Positions 51,370 through 61,832 are shown, counted from the first letter of the stretch. The stretch: 64,000 nucleotides of DNA from an uncultured Pelagibacteraceae bacterium (GCA_902590465.1 CACIWX010000003.1:1-64000); one strand, 5' to 3'. Numbers and translations are program-made. Notes: a model not told the origin generated them from the sequence alone.

Positions 51370-52240
51370 ATTCAAAAGTATATGCTAAAATCTTATAAGC
51401 GAGTTTAGCAACAAGAAAATTATAAGAGTTAAAATTTTTGATAGGTGCCAACTCATTAATATCTGCGCCTACCACCTTAGAAATTTGACAAACTTTTTTT
51501 ATAATTGGCAAAACATCCTCCCACATCAGTCCACCTGGCTCAGGTGTGCCTGTAGCCGGCATTATACTAGAGTCAAAACCATCTACATCAAAAGTGATGT
51601 AAACAGTTTCATTCTTGAAAGACTCCTCAATTTGAGAAAAATCCCAATTTTTTTTATCTTTACCCCAAAAAATTTTAATTCTATCTCTATTATTTTCATA
51701 AAAATCCATTTCTGGTTTTGATAGATTTCTTATACCAAATGAAACTACTTTAACATTTTTATAATCTAAACATCTTTTGATAGCTGAAGCATGAGAAAAT
51801 TTTTCTCCTTGATAACTTTCTCTTAAATCAGCGTGAGCATCAAAATGTAAAAGTGTTAAATCACCGTACTTACTTAATATTGGCTCTATAGATCCAGGGG
51901 TAATAGAATGTTCACCACCTAATACCAACGGAAATTTATTATCAGTTATTATTTTTTTATTGATTTGTGATAGTTGACTCAAAGCTTTCTTAATATCTTT
52001 TTTTATGGAAAATGGTTTTAAAGTTTTAATACCTATCTCTTTGTATGGTTCTTTATTTAATTCCTCATCAAATAATTCTACCTGATGAGATGCCTTAATT
52101 ATTTCTTTAGGCCCATTTTTTGTACCTCCACCGTAACTTACCGTTTTTTCAAGTCCGAAGGGAACAACTATAACCTTAGGATTCAGATTATGATTTGCGT
52201 CATAACCCAAAAAACCTTTTTTTTGACTTAAATATTTCAT
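51359..52240 (-). CDS. Agmatinase/arginase-family ureohydrolase (SpeB-like)
   Basis: GGEHSITPG, LLHFDAHADLRESY, ITFDVDGFDSSIMPATGTPEPGGLMWED. Confidence 0.93.
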   Translation of the reverse strand: MKYLSQKKGFLGYDANHNLNPKVIVVPFGLEKTVSYGGGTKNGPKEIIKASHQVELFDEELNKEPYKEIGIKTLKPFSIKKDIKKALSQLSQINKKIITDNKFPLVLGGEHSITPGSIEPILSKYGDLTLLHFDAHADLRESYQGEKFSHASAIKRCLDYKNVKVVSFGIRNLSKPEMDFYENNRDRIKIFWGKDKKNWDFSQIEESFKNETVYITFDVDGFDSSIMPATGTPEPGGLMWEDVLPIIKKVCQISKVVGADINELAPIKNFNSYNFLVAKLAYKILAYTFEFKN

Positions 52241-53290
52241 TTAAGAATTAAAAATTTTAGAAAAATTTTTTTTATCTCTTTTTTCCCAATTTTTTCGATG
52301 GTATGCATCACTAGCTATTAGAGGAAGTACGCTCGTAGCCTCTGCAAAAACCATCTGTTCTTTTGTAACATCAACTTTCCCCCAAGAACTAGCTTCTTTA
52401 AGAGTTGAACTACTGCAAGCTCCATCTCGAGTATCAGCAACAGTTATTTGTATAGCGTATTTGTGCATGTTGACCTTTTTTCCCAATAATTCAGCACAAA
52501 CAACGGTATCTTGTATAAAGTTTTTGGGTACTCCGCCACCTATCATAAGCAAACCAGATTGCTTAGATTGTATTTTGATTTCCGTAAGTTCTCGAAACTC
52601 ACGTATTGAGTCTATTGTAATATGACTATTGGGATTCTGTTCTTGATGCATAACTAGACCAAATCCAGCGGAGCTATCAGTAAATGCAGGGCAAAATATA
52701 GGAACATTGTTATCGTAAGCAGTTTCAATTAAAGAATTTTTTTTCTTACTATTTGATTTTAAATATTTACCCAATTCATTGATAAATTCTCTTGAGGTGT
52801 AAGTTTTTGGTTTTAAGGAATTTGCTATATCGCAAATAGTTTGGTCGCAGGCTTGTAGTTCTTCTTCATCAATATAAGTGTCATATATTCTATCTATATA
52901 GTTTTTACGAAGCTCAGTGTCATCTTGAAACTGAGAACCTTGATAATGTTTAAAACCTAAAGCTTCAAAAAAATCCATATCAATTATAGATGCCCCAGTG
53001 GCAACAATAGCATCAACCATATTATTTTTAACTAACTCGGTGTAAAGGTTCATACATCCACCCGCTGAGGTTGACCCAGCTAAAGTTAAGAAAATAGAAC
53101 AATTTTTATCAGCTAACATTTCATTGTAAATACCAGCTGCCCTCGCCGTATCCCTTGAGGTGAAAGACATTTTGCTCATCCCTTCGATGATTTTTCTCGC
53201 ATCAAAGGATTTTATGTCAATGTGTTCTACAGCATTCTCAAGAAGTGACTTTTTATTGTGTCCAATTTTTGGACCATTATCTTTGACCAT
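52241..53290 (-). CDS. Deoxyhypusine synthase-like protein
   Basis: FLTLAGSTSAGGCMNLYTELVKNNMVDAIVATGASIIDMDFFEALG; PAFTDSSAG; ITVADTRDGACSSSTLKEASSWGKV retains the W-G-K motif carrying the DHS active-site Lys. Confidence 0.88.
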   Translation of the reverse strand: MVKDNGPKIGHNKKSLLENAVEHIDIKSFDARKIIEGMSKMSFTSRDTARAAGIYNEMLADKNCSIFLTLAGSTSAGGCMNLYTELVKNNMVDAIVATGASIIDMDFFEALGFKHYQGSQFQDDTELRKNYIDRIYDTYIDEEELQACDQTICDIANSLKPKTYTSREFINELGKYLKSNSKKKNSLIETAYDNNVPIFCPAFTDSSAGFGLVMHQEQNPNSHITIDSIREFRELTEIKIQSKQSGLLMIGGGVPKNFIQDTVVCAELLGKKVNMHKYAIQITVADTRDGACSSSTLKEASSWGKVDVTKEQMVFAEATSVLPLIASDAYHRKNWEKRDKKNFSKIFNS

Positions 53291-54471
53291 TAAGCTACCA
53301 AAGAATCAACTTTATCGTTTGATCCTTCATGAATAGACATAATCGGTTTATCATTTACTTCAAATATTTCATTAGAGTAGAAGCCATTAAAATTAGTTCT
53401 AAAGGTTAAACCGTAAGCTCCAAGTTGACCTAATTCTATATAATCACCCTCTTTGATGTTGTTTGGGAGAAGGAAAGGGCCTTTCATATAATCTAAACTA
53501 TCACAAGTTGGACCAAAAAAACTAAATGAGGTTAATTTTTTTGATTGTATTCTTCCGTCAGTTATCATTTTTGTAGGAAATATAAAATTCGGAACTCCGG
53601 CATCAAATAAAGAACCGTAAGTTCCATCATTAATGTAAAGATTTTGTTTTTTTCGAAGAATTACTTTTACTATTGTAGAACCGCTTTCCGCAACTATTGC
53701 TCTGCCTGGCTCACATATTATTTCAGGAATTTTATTTAATCTTAAATTTTTCAAAGCTTTCTTAATTTCATCCAAATAGTTAATAAGCGGCTCAGGTTTT
53801 AAATCAGGATAAGCAGAAGGGAATCCTCCACCGACATTAATTATATCTGGAATAATTTTTGTCTTTTTAATTATATTTCCTATTTCTCTGATACCTTTAG
53901 AATAGGAAATTTTTTCCATACACTGAGATCCAACATGAAAACTTATACCTAACTTTTTAGAATGTTCCTTACATAGTCTTACTAGACCTAAGGCTTCTGA
54001 TGGTAGCGCTCCAAATTTTCTTGATAAGTCTATTTCAGCATGTTCATTGGAGATGGCTATTCGGACAAATAATTTCAAATCCTTTGCTTGATTTGTTGCT
54101 TCAAGAATTTTTCTTAACTCATCTTTATTGTCTAATGAGAAACTTTTCACTCCATAATCAAAGTAAGCAGAAGAGATACTTTCTTTGCTTTTAACAGTAT
54201 GCATAAAGTGAAGCTTAGCATCTGAATTAATTTTTTTAATTAGCTTTACCTCATTAAGAGATGCAACGTCAAAATCTTTTATCCCATTAGCTAAAATTTG
54301 TTTAATAATTTTTTCATGGGGATTAGTTTTCACAGCGTAAAGTATTTTTCCTGGAAAGTTGTTCTTAAAAAACTTTATAGATTTTTTAATCTCTTCAATC
54401 CGTATACAATATACGGGATAATCTGGTTTTAGAAAGTTAACTAATTCGTTAACCGATTTAAATTTTCGCAT
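53290..54471 (-). CDS. Alanine-racemase-fold (type III) ornithine/lysine decarboxylase-like enzyme
   Basis: KILYAVKTNPHEKIIKQI, FDVASLNEV, VGGGFPSAYPDLKPEP, CEPGRAIVAESG, FFGPTCDSLD. Confidence 0.92.
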   Translation of the reverse strand: MRKFKSVNELVNFLKPDYPVYCIRIEEIKKSIKFFKNNFPGKILYAVKTNPHEKIIKQILANGIKDFDVASLNEVKLIKKINSDAKLHFMHTVKSKESISSAYFDYGVKSFSLDNKDELRKILEATNQAKDLKLFVRIAISNEHAEIDLSRKFGALPSEALGLVRLCKEHSKKLGISFHVGSQCMEKISYSKGIREIGNIIKKTKIIPDIINVGGGFPSAYPDLKPEPLINYLDEIKKALKNLRLNKIPEIICEPGRAIVAESGSTIVKVILRKKQNLYINDGTYGSLFDAGVPNFIFPTKMITDGRIQSKKLTSFSFFGPTCDSLDYMKGPFLLPNNIKEGDYIELGQLGAYGLTFRTNFNGFYSNEIFEVNDKPIMSIHEGSNDKVDSLVA

Positions 54472-54630
54472 TTCATGTGTCCCCCGTTAGTTTACACAAG
54501 GGTTTTTTAAAAAATTTAGTAAAAAAAACCCTAATTAATTTGCGTTTAAGGTTTTTTTGACTTTATGTAAAGAAAAAAAAGACGATTTCATCTGTTGAAA
54601 ATATGTCCAAAACACCCATATATTACCATT

Positions 54631-55203
54631 ATGAGGACACAAAAAAATATACCTGAGCAGCTAAAACTGTCTGATTTTACCGATAAATCATTGCTTATTT
54701 TAGATGATGATGACCCTCTAAGAAGTAGGTTGGCAAGAGCTATGGAAAAGAAGGGTTTTCAGGTAAAAGAGGCCAAGACAGTGGCTGAAGGACTTAATAT
54801 TGTAAAAACCGCACCTCCTGGCTTTGCCTGTGTAGATCTCAGGCTTGAAGACGGCAATGGATTAGATGTTGTAAAGGAGCTCTCTAAAGTTAAAAATGAT
54901 TGCAGAATAGTTATGTTAACGGGATACGGGAATCTACCAACAGCTGTAGCGGCTGTTAAAGCAGGTGCGATTGACTACATAGCTAAGCCTGTTGATGCAG
55001 ATGATGTCGAGTCAGCTTTACTAGCATCCCCTGAGTCAAAAGCAAAGCCTCCTGAAAATCCTATGTCAGCTGATAGAGTTAAGTGGGAACATATACATCG
55101 AGTATTTGAACTTTGTAATAGAAACGTTTCCGAAACAGCAAGAAGACTTAAGATGCACAGAAGAACTCTTCAAAGAATTCTTTCTAAAAGATCTCCAAGA
55201 TAA
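54631..55203 (+). CDS. regA: RegA/PrrA/ActR-family response regulator
   Basis: LLILDDDDPLRSRLARAMEKKGF, CVDLRLEDGNGL, HIHRVFELCNRNVSETARRLKMHRRTLQRILSKRSPR (Fis-type HTH). ATG 54631 preferred over the listed 54595. Confidence 0.94.
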   Translation: MRTQKNIPEQLKLSDFTDKSLLILDDDDPLRSRLARAMEKKGFQVKEAKTVAEGLNIVKTAPPGFACVDLRLEDGNGLDVVKELSKVKNDCRIVMLTGYGNLPTAVAAVKAGAIDYIAKPVDADDVESALLASPESKAKPPENPMSADRVKWEHIHRVFELCNRNVSETARRLKMHRRTLQRILSKRSPR

Positions 55204-55205
55204 AA

Positions 55206-55757
55206 TTATATAAATTTATTAATTTTTTTGATTTGATTAATTGCAAAGGTAGCAATTAGAATTTTGAAAAGTTCTGCGAGCAAAAATGGTTGAGCCCCTA
55301 ATTGAAAAATAGGCTTGTCCCAACCAATTAAACTACCTAGCCAAGACATACCTAAAATATAAATAAAACTTGTGGCTAGCATAAGTTTTAAAAAGTTTTT
55401 AACTAAATTATTGTCGTAATTGAATTTCCCAGATATATAAACAGCAATCAAGAAGCCTAAGAGATAACCCATCGTAGGACCAGTAAAGTAAATTAATCCT
55501 ATACCTTTTTCCGGAGTTCCTGAAAATACAGGTAGTCCAATTATTCCTTCGAATAAATATAAAGAAACAGTTGCTAAACCAAGCTTCCATCCAAAACCAA
55601 TACCTATCACTAAAACTATTAAAGTTTGCATTGTCATTGGAACAGGATAGAAAGGGATTTTAATCTTTGAAGAAACAGCTAGGATAATACTTCCAATTAA
55701 AGCTAAGAAAACATATTTTAGTAATTTGGATTGTCTAAAACTTTTTACTAATTCCAT
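55206..55757 (-). CDS. bioY: Biotin transporter BioY
   Basis: KIPFYPVPMTMQTLIVLVIGIGFGWKLGLATVSLYLFEGIIGLPVFSG...GPTMGYLLGF. Confidence 0.95.
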   Translation of the reverse strand: MELVKSFRQSKLLKYVFLALIGSIILAVSSKIKIPFYPVPMTMQTLIVLVIGIGFGWKLGLATVSLYLFEGIIGLPVFSGTPEKGIGLIYFTGPTMGYLLGFLIAVYISGKFNYDNNLVKNFLKLMLATSFIYILGMSWLGSLIGWDKPIFQLGAQPFLLAELFKILIATFAINQIKKINKFI

Positions 55758-55788
55758 ATGTCTAAATAAACATTTTTTTCATTAAAAT

Positions 55789-56718
55789 CTAGTGCTTTGT
55801 TAATTGGACAAATACATCTTCTAAGTCGCCATCATCTGTAGAAATATCCTCAATTTTAATGTTGTTTTGATTAAAATAATTAATTATTTCACCAAAATTT
55901 AATGAATTTTTTTCATATATTGCGGAAATTTGATTTTTTGAAATAATTTCAAATTTGATCTCTTTCATAACTAAAGAGAGATTTAAATCTACATTTTTAA
56001 CTTTAAAATTAATTTTTTTAAATTTAATTCTCTCTAAAAGTTTTTCCGTTGTATCTAAAGCAACTAAATTACCTTTATCAATGATAGCTATACGATCACA
56101 CATTTCTTGTGCCTCCAAAAGATAGTGAGTTGTCAAAATTATTGTTACACCCTCTTTGTTAAGTTTTTTTACATTATTCCAAAGGTTATTTCTAAGTTCT
56201 ACATCCACTCCTGCTGTTGGTTCATCCAAAATTAATATTGGAGGCTGGTGAACCATTGCTTTTGCAATTAAAAGTCTTCTTTTCATACCACCAGACAAAC
56301 TTCTTGAATACGCATTAGCCTTACCTTCCAAGGAAACCATTTGGAGTATTAAGTCTGTTATTCTATCTCTTTTGGCTATTCCATAAAGACCAGCTTGAAG
56401 TTCTAGTAATTGTTTTGGACTGAAAAAAGCATCTAAGTTTACTTCCTGCGGTACTATTCCTATAGAAGCTTTAACTTGTCTTGGGTTTTTGTCTATATCG
56501 AAACCCCAAACATTAATATTTCCAGATGTTTTAGTTACTGTTCCTCCTAAAATATTTAAAAAAGTTGTTTTGCCTGCACCATTTGGTCCAAGCAGTCCGA
56601 ACACTTCTCCCTCTTTAACTTCAAAATTTAAATCAGTTATAGCTTTAGTTTCTTTTTCTGTTTTGGAATTCGAATAGATTTTATTAAGATTTTCAACAGT
56701 TAAAGCATTATTAGACAT
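55789..56718 (-). CDS. ABC-2-type transporter ATP-binding protein
   Basis: FGLLGPNGAGKTTFLNILGG (Walker A), SRSLSGGMKRRLLIAKAMVHQPPILILDEPTAGVD. Confidence 0.94.
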   Translation of the reverse strand: MSNNALTVENLNKIYSNSKTEKETKAITDLNFEVKEGEVFGLLGPNGAGKTTFLNILGGTVTKTSGNINVWGFDIDKNPRQVKASIGIVPQEVNLDAFFSPKQLLELQAGLYGIAKRDRITDLILQMVSLEGKANAYSRSLSGGMKRRLLIAKAMVHQPPILILDEPTAGVDVELRNNLWNNVKKLNKEGVTIILTTHYLLEAQEMCDRIAIIDKGNLVALDTTEKLLERIKFKKINFKVKNVDLNLSLVMKEIKFEIISKNQISAIYEKNSLNFGEIINYFNQNNIKIEDISTDDGDLEDVFVQLTKH

Positions 56719-56760
56719 AATTTTTTAATCTAAGTTAAGAATTCAATGTAATATGTATAT

Positions 56761-59526
56761 ATGAGTTCAATAAAAAAAACAGATCATTTTTATTTAATAG
56801 ATGGATCAGGTTATATATTCAGAGCTTATTATGCTCTACCGCCTTTATCTAGAAAAAGTGACGGTTTGCCTACAGGAGCCGTTAGTGGTTTTTGTTCGAT
56901 GCTTTTTAAACTTTTAGAGGATGCTAGATCAGATGACTCTAAAAACAAACCTACTCACTTTGCTGTTATATTTGATTCAGCAAGAAAAAATTTTAGAAAT
57001 GAAATTTACAGCGATTATAAAGCAAACAGGGCAGAAGCACCAGATGATTTAGCTCCTCAGTTTGAATACATAAGAAAATCTGTTGAAGCTTTTAATTTAC
57101 CATCAATTGAACTTTTAAATTATGAAGCAGATGACCTTATAGCAACTTATGCAAAAAAAATTACAGAAGCAGGTGCAAAGGTAACCGTAATTTCATCGGA
57201 TAAAGATTTGATGCAGCTAGTATCAAATAAAGTCAGACTATTTGATCCTATGAAAAGTAAAGTAATAGGTGAAAAAGAAGTAATCGAAAAATTTGGAGTT
57301 AAACCAGACCAGGTAATTGACGTACAATCGCTTGCTGGAGACAGCTCAGATAACGTTCCAGGAGTTCCTGGCATTGGAATAAAAACAGCATCAGAACTTA
57401 TCAATAAATACAAAACTTTAGAAAATTTATTGAAGAAGGCATCAGAAATACCTCAGAATAAAAGAAGAGAAACATTATTGTCTAACAAAGATAAAGCCAT
57501 GATTAGCAAGCAATTAGTTACTTTGAAAGATGATGTCCCACTCAAGAATGATGCTGCTGATTTTATCATTAAAGACATAAATAAAGATAAATTGTATGAT
57601 TTTCTAAGAGACATGGAGTTTAATAGACTGCTAAGCCAAGCAATTAGTTTTTATGGTGAGCCAACACAAAAAGATTTTAAAGATAAAACTTTAGTAAAAA
57701 AAAATAATAAGATAAATACAAAGACCTACAAAACTATTTCAAAAGAAAAACAACTTGACGAATTAATAAAAAAACTTAATGAAAAATCAGTTATAGCGGT
57801 TGATACTGAAACTTCTTCTTTAAATCCACAAGACGCCGATCTTGTGGGTATATCAGTATGTTATGAAGCCAATGAGGCTTTCTATATTCCAGTAGGCCAT
57901 AAAAAGAGAACAGAATTAAAAAAGGATTTAGTTTTAAAAAAGCTTAAACCAATTTTAGAAGACCCAAGTATAAAAAAAGTCGGCCAAAATATAAAATACG
58001 ATTTTATTATATTCAAAAATAACGGCATCGAATTAAGCTCGGTAGAAGACACGATGTTACTTTCATATACATTAGATGCTGGGAATAATAGACACAATAT
58101 GGATACTCTATCTGAATTGCATCTTGGCCATAAAACTATTTCGTATAAAGATTTAGTAGGATCTGGAAAAAAACAATTAAATTTTGCAGACGTAGATATT
58201 AAACCTGCTACTGAATATGCTGCAGAAGATGCAGATGTAACTCTAAGATTATATGAAGTTTTATCTGAACGAGTATCTGAGGAAAAGTTAGAAAGAGTTT
58301 ATGAGGAATTTGAAAAACCAATGATCAAAATCCTTTCAAGGCTTGAGATGATCGGTATAAAAGTTGATGACGCTTATCTTAAAAAACTCTCTAAGAAATT
58401 TGAGGAAAGATTGATGACTATTGAAAAAGAAATTTACGAAATATCAGGTAAAAAATTCAATATCGGTTCACCAAAACAACTAGGAGAAATTATTTATAAT
58501 GATCTTAAAATAGCTAAGTTAAAAAAAACAAAAAAAGGTAGTTTAGCTACGAGTGCTAAAATCTTAGAAGATTTAGCTTCAACAGGACATAAATTTCCTA
58601 ATTTAGTTTTAGAATGGCGGCAGGTTTCAAAACTAAAAAGCACTTACACAGATGCTTTGCAAGAGCATATAAATAAAAAAACAAAAAGAGTTCACACTTC
58701 CTTCTTACTCGCAGCAACTAATACTGGTAGGCTAGCATCGAGTGATCCAAATTTACAAAATATTCCTATAAAAACTTCAGATGGAAAAGAAATAAGAAAA
58801 GCATTTGTAGCTGATAAAGATAATTTACTCATTTCAGCGGACTACAACCAAATAGAAATGAGAATTCTTGCTGATATGGCTGATGTCAAGGAATTAAAGA
58901 AAGCTTTTAAAAACAATCAGGATATCCACTCTTTAACAGCGAGCCAAGTCTTTGATGTTCCAATTGCTAAAGTGACAGATGATTTTAGACGAAAAGCAAA
59001 GGCCATTAATTTTGGAATTATTTATGGAATAACACAATATGGATTAGCAAAACAAATATCGGTGTCAAACGAAGAAGCTTTAAGTTTCATTAATTCGTAT
59101 TTTAAAAAATTTCCTGAGATTAAAGATTATATGAATACAACAATTAAAACTTGTAGGAAGCAGGGTTTTGTAACAAATATTTTTGGAAGAAGAATTCATT
59201 TAAGAGGAATTAATGATAAAAATTTTAGCGTTCGAGCATTTCAGGAAAGAGCAGCAATTAATGCTCCAATACAAGGATCGGCTGCAGATATTATTAGGTT
59301 GGCAATGATTAAAATTGATAAGGTTCTTGAAGAAAAAAATAAAGCAAAAATGCTTTTACAAATACATGATGAACTTATTTTTGAGTGTTTAAAAAAAAAT
59401 GAGAATGAAGTAAAAAAAATTGTTAAAGAAGCAATGACGTCAGTTTCAAGTTCGGATCATCATATGTTTTCTATACCTTTAGAAGTCAGTATTAACTCTG
59501 GAAACAATTGGGGAGAGGCCCATTAA
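56761..59526 (+). CDS. polA: DNA polymerase I (5'-3' exo, 3'-5' exo and polymerase domains)
   Basis: YLIDGSGYIFRAYYALPPL; VIAVDTETSSLNP (exo I); RRKAKAINFGIIYGITQYGLAKQI; LLQIHDELIFE. Confidence 0.98.
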   Translation: MSSIKKTDHFYLIDGSGYIFRAYYALPPLSRKSDGLPTGAVSGFCSMLFKLLEDARSDDSKNKPTHFAVIFDSARKNFRNEIYSDYKANRAEAPDDLAPQFEYIRKSVEAFNLPSIELLNYEADDLIATYAKKITEAGAKVTVISSDKDLMQLVSNKVRLFDPMKSKVIGEKEVIEKFGVKPDQVIDVQSLAGDSSDNVPGVPGIGIKTASELINKYKTLENLLKKASEIPQNKRRETLLSNKDKAMISKQLVTLKDDVPLKNDAADFIIKDINKDKLYDFLRDMEFNRLLSQAISFYGEPTQKDFKDKTLVKKNNKINTKTYKTISKEKQLDELIKKLNEKSVIAVDTETSSLNPQDADLVGISVCYEANEAFYIPVGHKKRTELKKDLVLKKLKPILEDPSIKKVGQNIKYDFIIFKNNGIELSSVEDTMLLSYTLDAGNNRHNMDTLSELHLGHKTISYKDLVGSGKKQLNFADVDIKPATEYAAEDADVTLRLYEVLSERVSEEKLERVYEEFEKPMIKILSRLEMIGIKVDDAYLKKLSKKFEERLMTIEKEIYEISGKKFNIGSPKQLGEIIYNDLKIAKLKKTKKGSLATSAKILEDLASTGHKFPNLVLEWRQVSKLKSTYTDALQEHINKKTKRVHTSFLLAATNTGRLASSDPNLQNIPIKTSDGKEIRKAFVADKDNLLISADYNQIEMRILADMADVKELKKAFKNNQDIHSLTASQVFDVPIAKVTDDFRRKAKAINFGIIYGITQYGLAKQISVSNEEALSFINSYFKKFPEIKDYMNTTIKTCRKQGFVTNIFGRRIHLRGINDKNFSVRAFQERAAINAPIQGSAADIIRLAMIKIDKVLEEKNKAKMLLQIHDELIFECLKKNENEVKKIVKEAMTSVSSSDHHMFSIPLEVSINSGNNWGEAH

Positions 59527-59565
59527 TCGCCTAAATTTTGACAACATAATTAAGAGAATAAAAAT

Positions 59566-60264
59566 ATGGCTCAAACAATTGCTTTAGTAGATGATGATAG
59601 AAATATACTAACAAGTATAAGCATGGCTTTGGAAAGGGAAGGTTTCAAAGTTCAAACTTATATCGATGGAGAGTCTGCTTTAATTGGATTAACTAGAAAT
59701 CCACCTGATCTAGCAATATTAGATATCAAAATGCCCAGGATGGATGGAGAAGAGCTACTTAAAAAACTTAAAAAAAAAATGTCTATTCCAATAATTTTTT
59801 TAACATCAAAAGATGATGAAGTCGATGAACTGCTTGGTTTGAAATTAGGTGCTGATGACTTTGTTAAAAAATCTGGAGGCTTTTCTACTAAAGTTTTAAT
59901 AGAAAGAATAAGAGTTCAATTAAGAAAAAAAACCAATACTATTGATGATACAAAAAATATAATTAGTCATGGTAAATTAAAATTAGATCCTGCCCAGTTA
60001 GAATGCGAATGGAATGGGAAAGCTCTGCCAGATAAGTTGACAACTACAGAATTTTTAATTGTCAAAGAATTAGCTAAAAGACCAGGGGTTATAAAGGAAA
60101 GAGCTCACTTAATGGATATAGCTTATAAGGAAAATACAGAAATTGAAGACAGAACAATTGATAGCCATGTAAAAAGAATAAGAAAAAAGTTTAAAAAGGT
60201 AGATGAAAAATTTTCTGCAATTGAAACTAGATATGGAAGTGGGTATAGATGGAATGTTAGCTAA
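59566..60264 (+). CDS. chvI: ChvI-like OmpR-family response regulator
   Basis: IALVDDDRNILTSISMALEREGFKVQTY; LAILDIKMPRMDGEELL; C-terminal winged helix; ChvG-like kinase follows. Confidence 0.87.
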   Translation: MAQTIALVDDDRNILTSISMALEREGFKVQTYIDGESALIGLTRNPPDLAILDIKMPRMDGEELLKKLKKKMSIPIIFLTSKDDEVDELLGLKLGADDFVKKSGGFSTKVLIERIRVQLRKKTNTIDDTKNIISHGKLKLDPAQLECEWNGKALPDKLTTTEFLIVKELAKRPGVIKERAHLMDIAYKENTEIEDRTIDSHVKRIRKKFKKVDEKFSAIETRYGSGYRWNVS

Positions 60265-61784
60265 TGAAACAAAAAAAATCAGCTTCTATTCTAAAGAAGT
60301 TTTTAATAATCAACCTTACAGTTTTTTCTGTTTTAGGACTTTTTACAATTATATACCTTGAAGCAATCCAACCAACCTTAGTAAAAGAAAGATCAGATAA
60401 TCATAAAATAGTTATTAATAATACTAAGGATAATCTCGAACGACTTAATATAGAATATACTAAAGAAGGAATTAGAGATTTCTTGCTTTCCACAAGATTT
60501 TTATTTCAAAGTTTAGACCGTGTTCAATTTTATGATTTATCTGGAAATCTCATTGGAGACACAAATATTCTAGATTTAGATCAAAGTGTTTTTACAGGCT
60601 CAGATATAATTTTTGAGGAAGCTTTGGGTGGTGAAACAATAACACCAGAAATTGAAGAGAGACTTGAAGAAGAGGAGATAGATGAAATTAAAGATATCAT
60701 TACTAACAAATATAATGATGAAGTAATGACATTAACTAACGATGAAAAAAATAATTTTTTTGTAAGCACATTAAGTAAAATTAAATTTAAAAATAACGAT
60801 ATTGGATATGTTGTAGTATCAGAGCAAGCGAATGACATCACTACTGCCGTAAGAGAGAGAAAAGCATTTATAATAAGAACTATGATCGCTGTTGTAATTG
60901 TGATTTTAATTTTTTCTTTATTTTTAAATAAATATATTCTTAAACCAATTGGGCTTCTTGTAAAGTTTAGCGATGGAATTAAAAAAAAATCTAATCAAAC
61001 AATTGATATTAATAAAGTTTTTGTAAGAGATGATGAGATTGGAAAATTAACACAATCAATTGATGAAATGACTAAAGAGTTACAACAACGAACTAATAGA
61101 GCAGAAACATTCTCAAATGATTTAGCTCACGAGATAAGAAATCCACTCGCGTCTTTAAAAAGTGCTTCAGAACTTTTAGACAAAACTACTGAAAAGAATG
61201 AAGGTGATAAACTGTTAAAAATAATAAATCATGATGCTGAACGGATAGAAAGATTAATAACGGATTACACTCAAATGTTAAAAGACGAGGCATCTTTATC
61301 TCGTGAGAAAATGAGTAAAATAAACTTAATTGAAATTATTAATGATGTAGTGGAGGATTTTAACCAAGATCTAATTAACCAAAATAAAAAAATCGAGATA
61401 ATAGTTATAAATAAAATTAAAAGTAAAAATGGATATTTTATATTTGGTATTAGTAATAGAATAGAACAGGTTATCGCGAATCTTTTAGATAACTCTATTT
61501 CCTTCAGTAAAGATAATCAAAAAATTGAAATTGGTCTTGAAGAAACCACAAGAAATCTATTACTATCCGTTAAAGATGAGGGCCCCGGTTTTGCTGAAAC
61601 ATCACCTCAGAAAATCTTTAAACGTTTTTACAGTAACAGGCCCACGAGATTTGGAAAACATTCTGGTCTAGGCTTGAATATTGTAAAAAATATTGTCCAA
61701 TTACACAAAGGCACAATAGCAGCTTCAAATAGGCTGAATGCAAAAGGAGCACAGGTTGAGGTTTTACTCCCTAAATTGTCCTAA
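60264..61784 (+). CDS. chvG: ChvG/ExoS-like sensor histidine kinase
   Basis: Two TM segments, HAMP, H-box FSNDLAHEIRNPLASLKSASELL, HATPase DNSISFS/GLGLNIV. Confidence 0.87.
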   Translation: MKQKKSASILKKFLIINLTVFSVLGLFTIIYLEAIQPTLVKERSDNHKIVINNTKDNLERLNIEYTKEGIRDFLLSTRFLFQSLDRVQFYDLSGNLIGDTNILDLDQSVFTGSDIIFEEALGGETITPEIEERLEEEEIDEIKDIITNKYNDEVMTLTNDEKNNFFVSTLSKIKFKNNDIGYVVVSEQANDITTAVRERKAFIIRTMIAVVIVILIFSLFLNKYILKPIGLLVKFSDGIKKKSNQTIDINKVFVRDDEIGKLTQSIDEMTKELQQRTNRAETFSNDLAHEIRNPLASLKSASELLDKTTEKNEGDKLLKIINHDAERIERLITDYTQMLKDEASLSREKMSKINLIEIINDVVEDFNQDLINQNKKIEIIVINKIKSKNGYFIFGISNRIEQVIANLLDNSISFSKDNQKIEIGLEETTRNLLLSVKDEGPGFAETSPQKIFKRFYSNRPTRFGKHSGLGLNIVKNIVQLHKGTIAASNRLNAKGAQVEVLLPKLS

Positions 61785-61832
61785 CATTATTTCTTGCTAT
61801 GGTTTATTTATGTTGATAATAACTCCTTCATT

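Noticed and set aside
61785-61832. Possible SAM/SAH riboswitch upstream of ahcY or metK
   Set aside because: metK starts inside lnt and only about 48 AT-rich bases precede ahcY; no structured aptamer-like sequence is visible.
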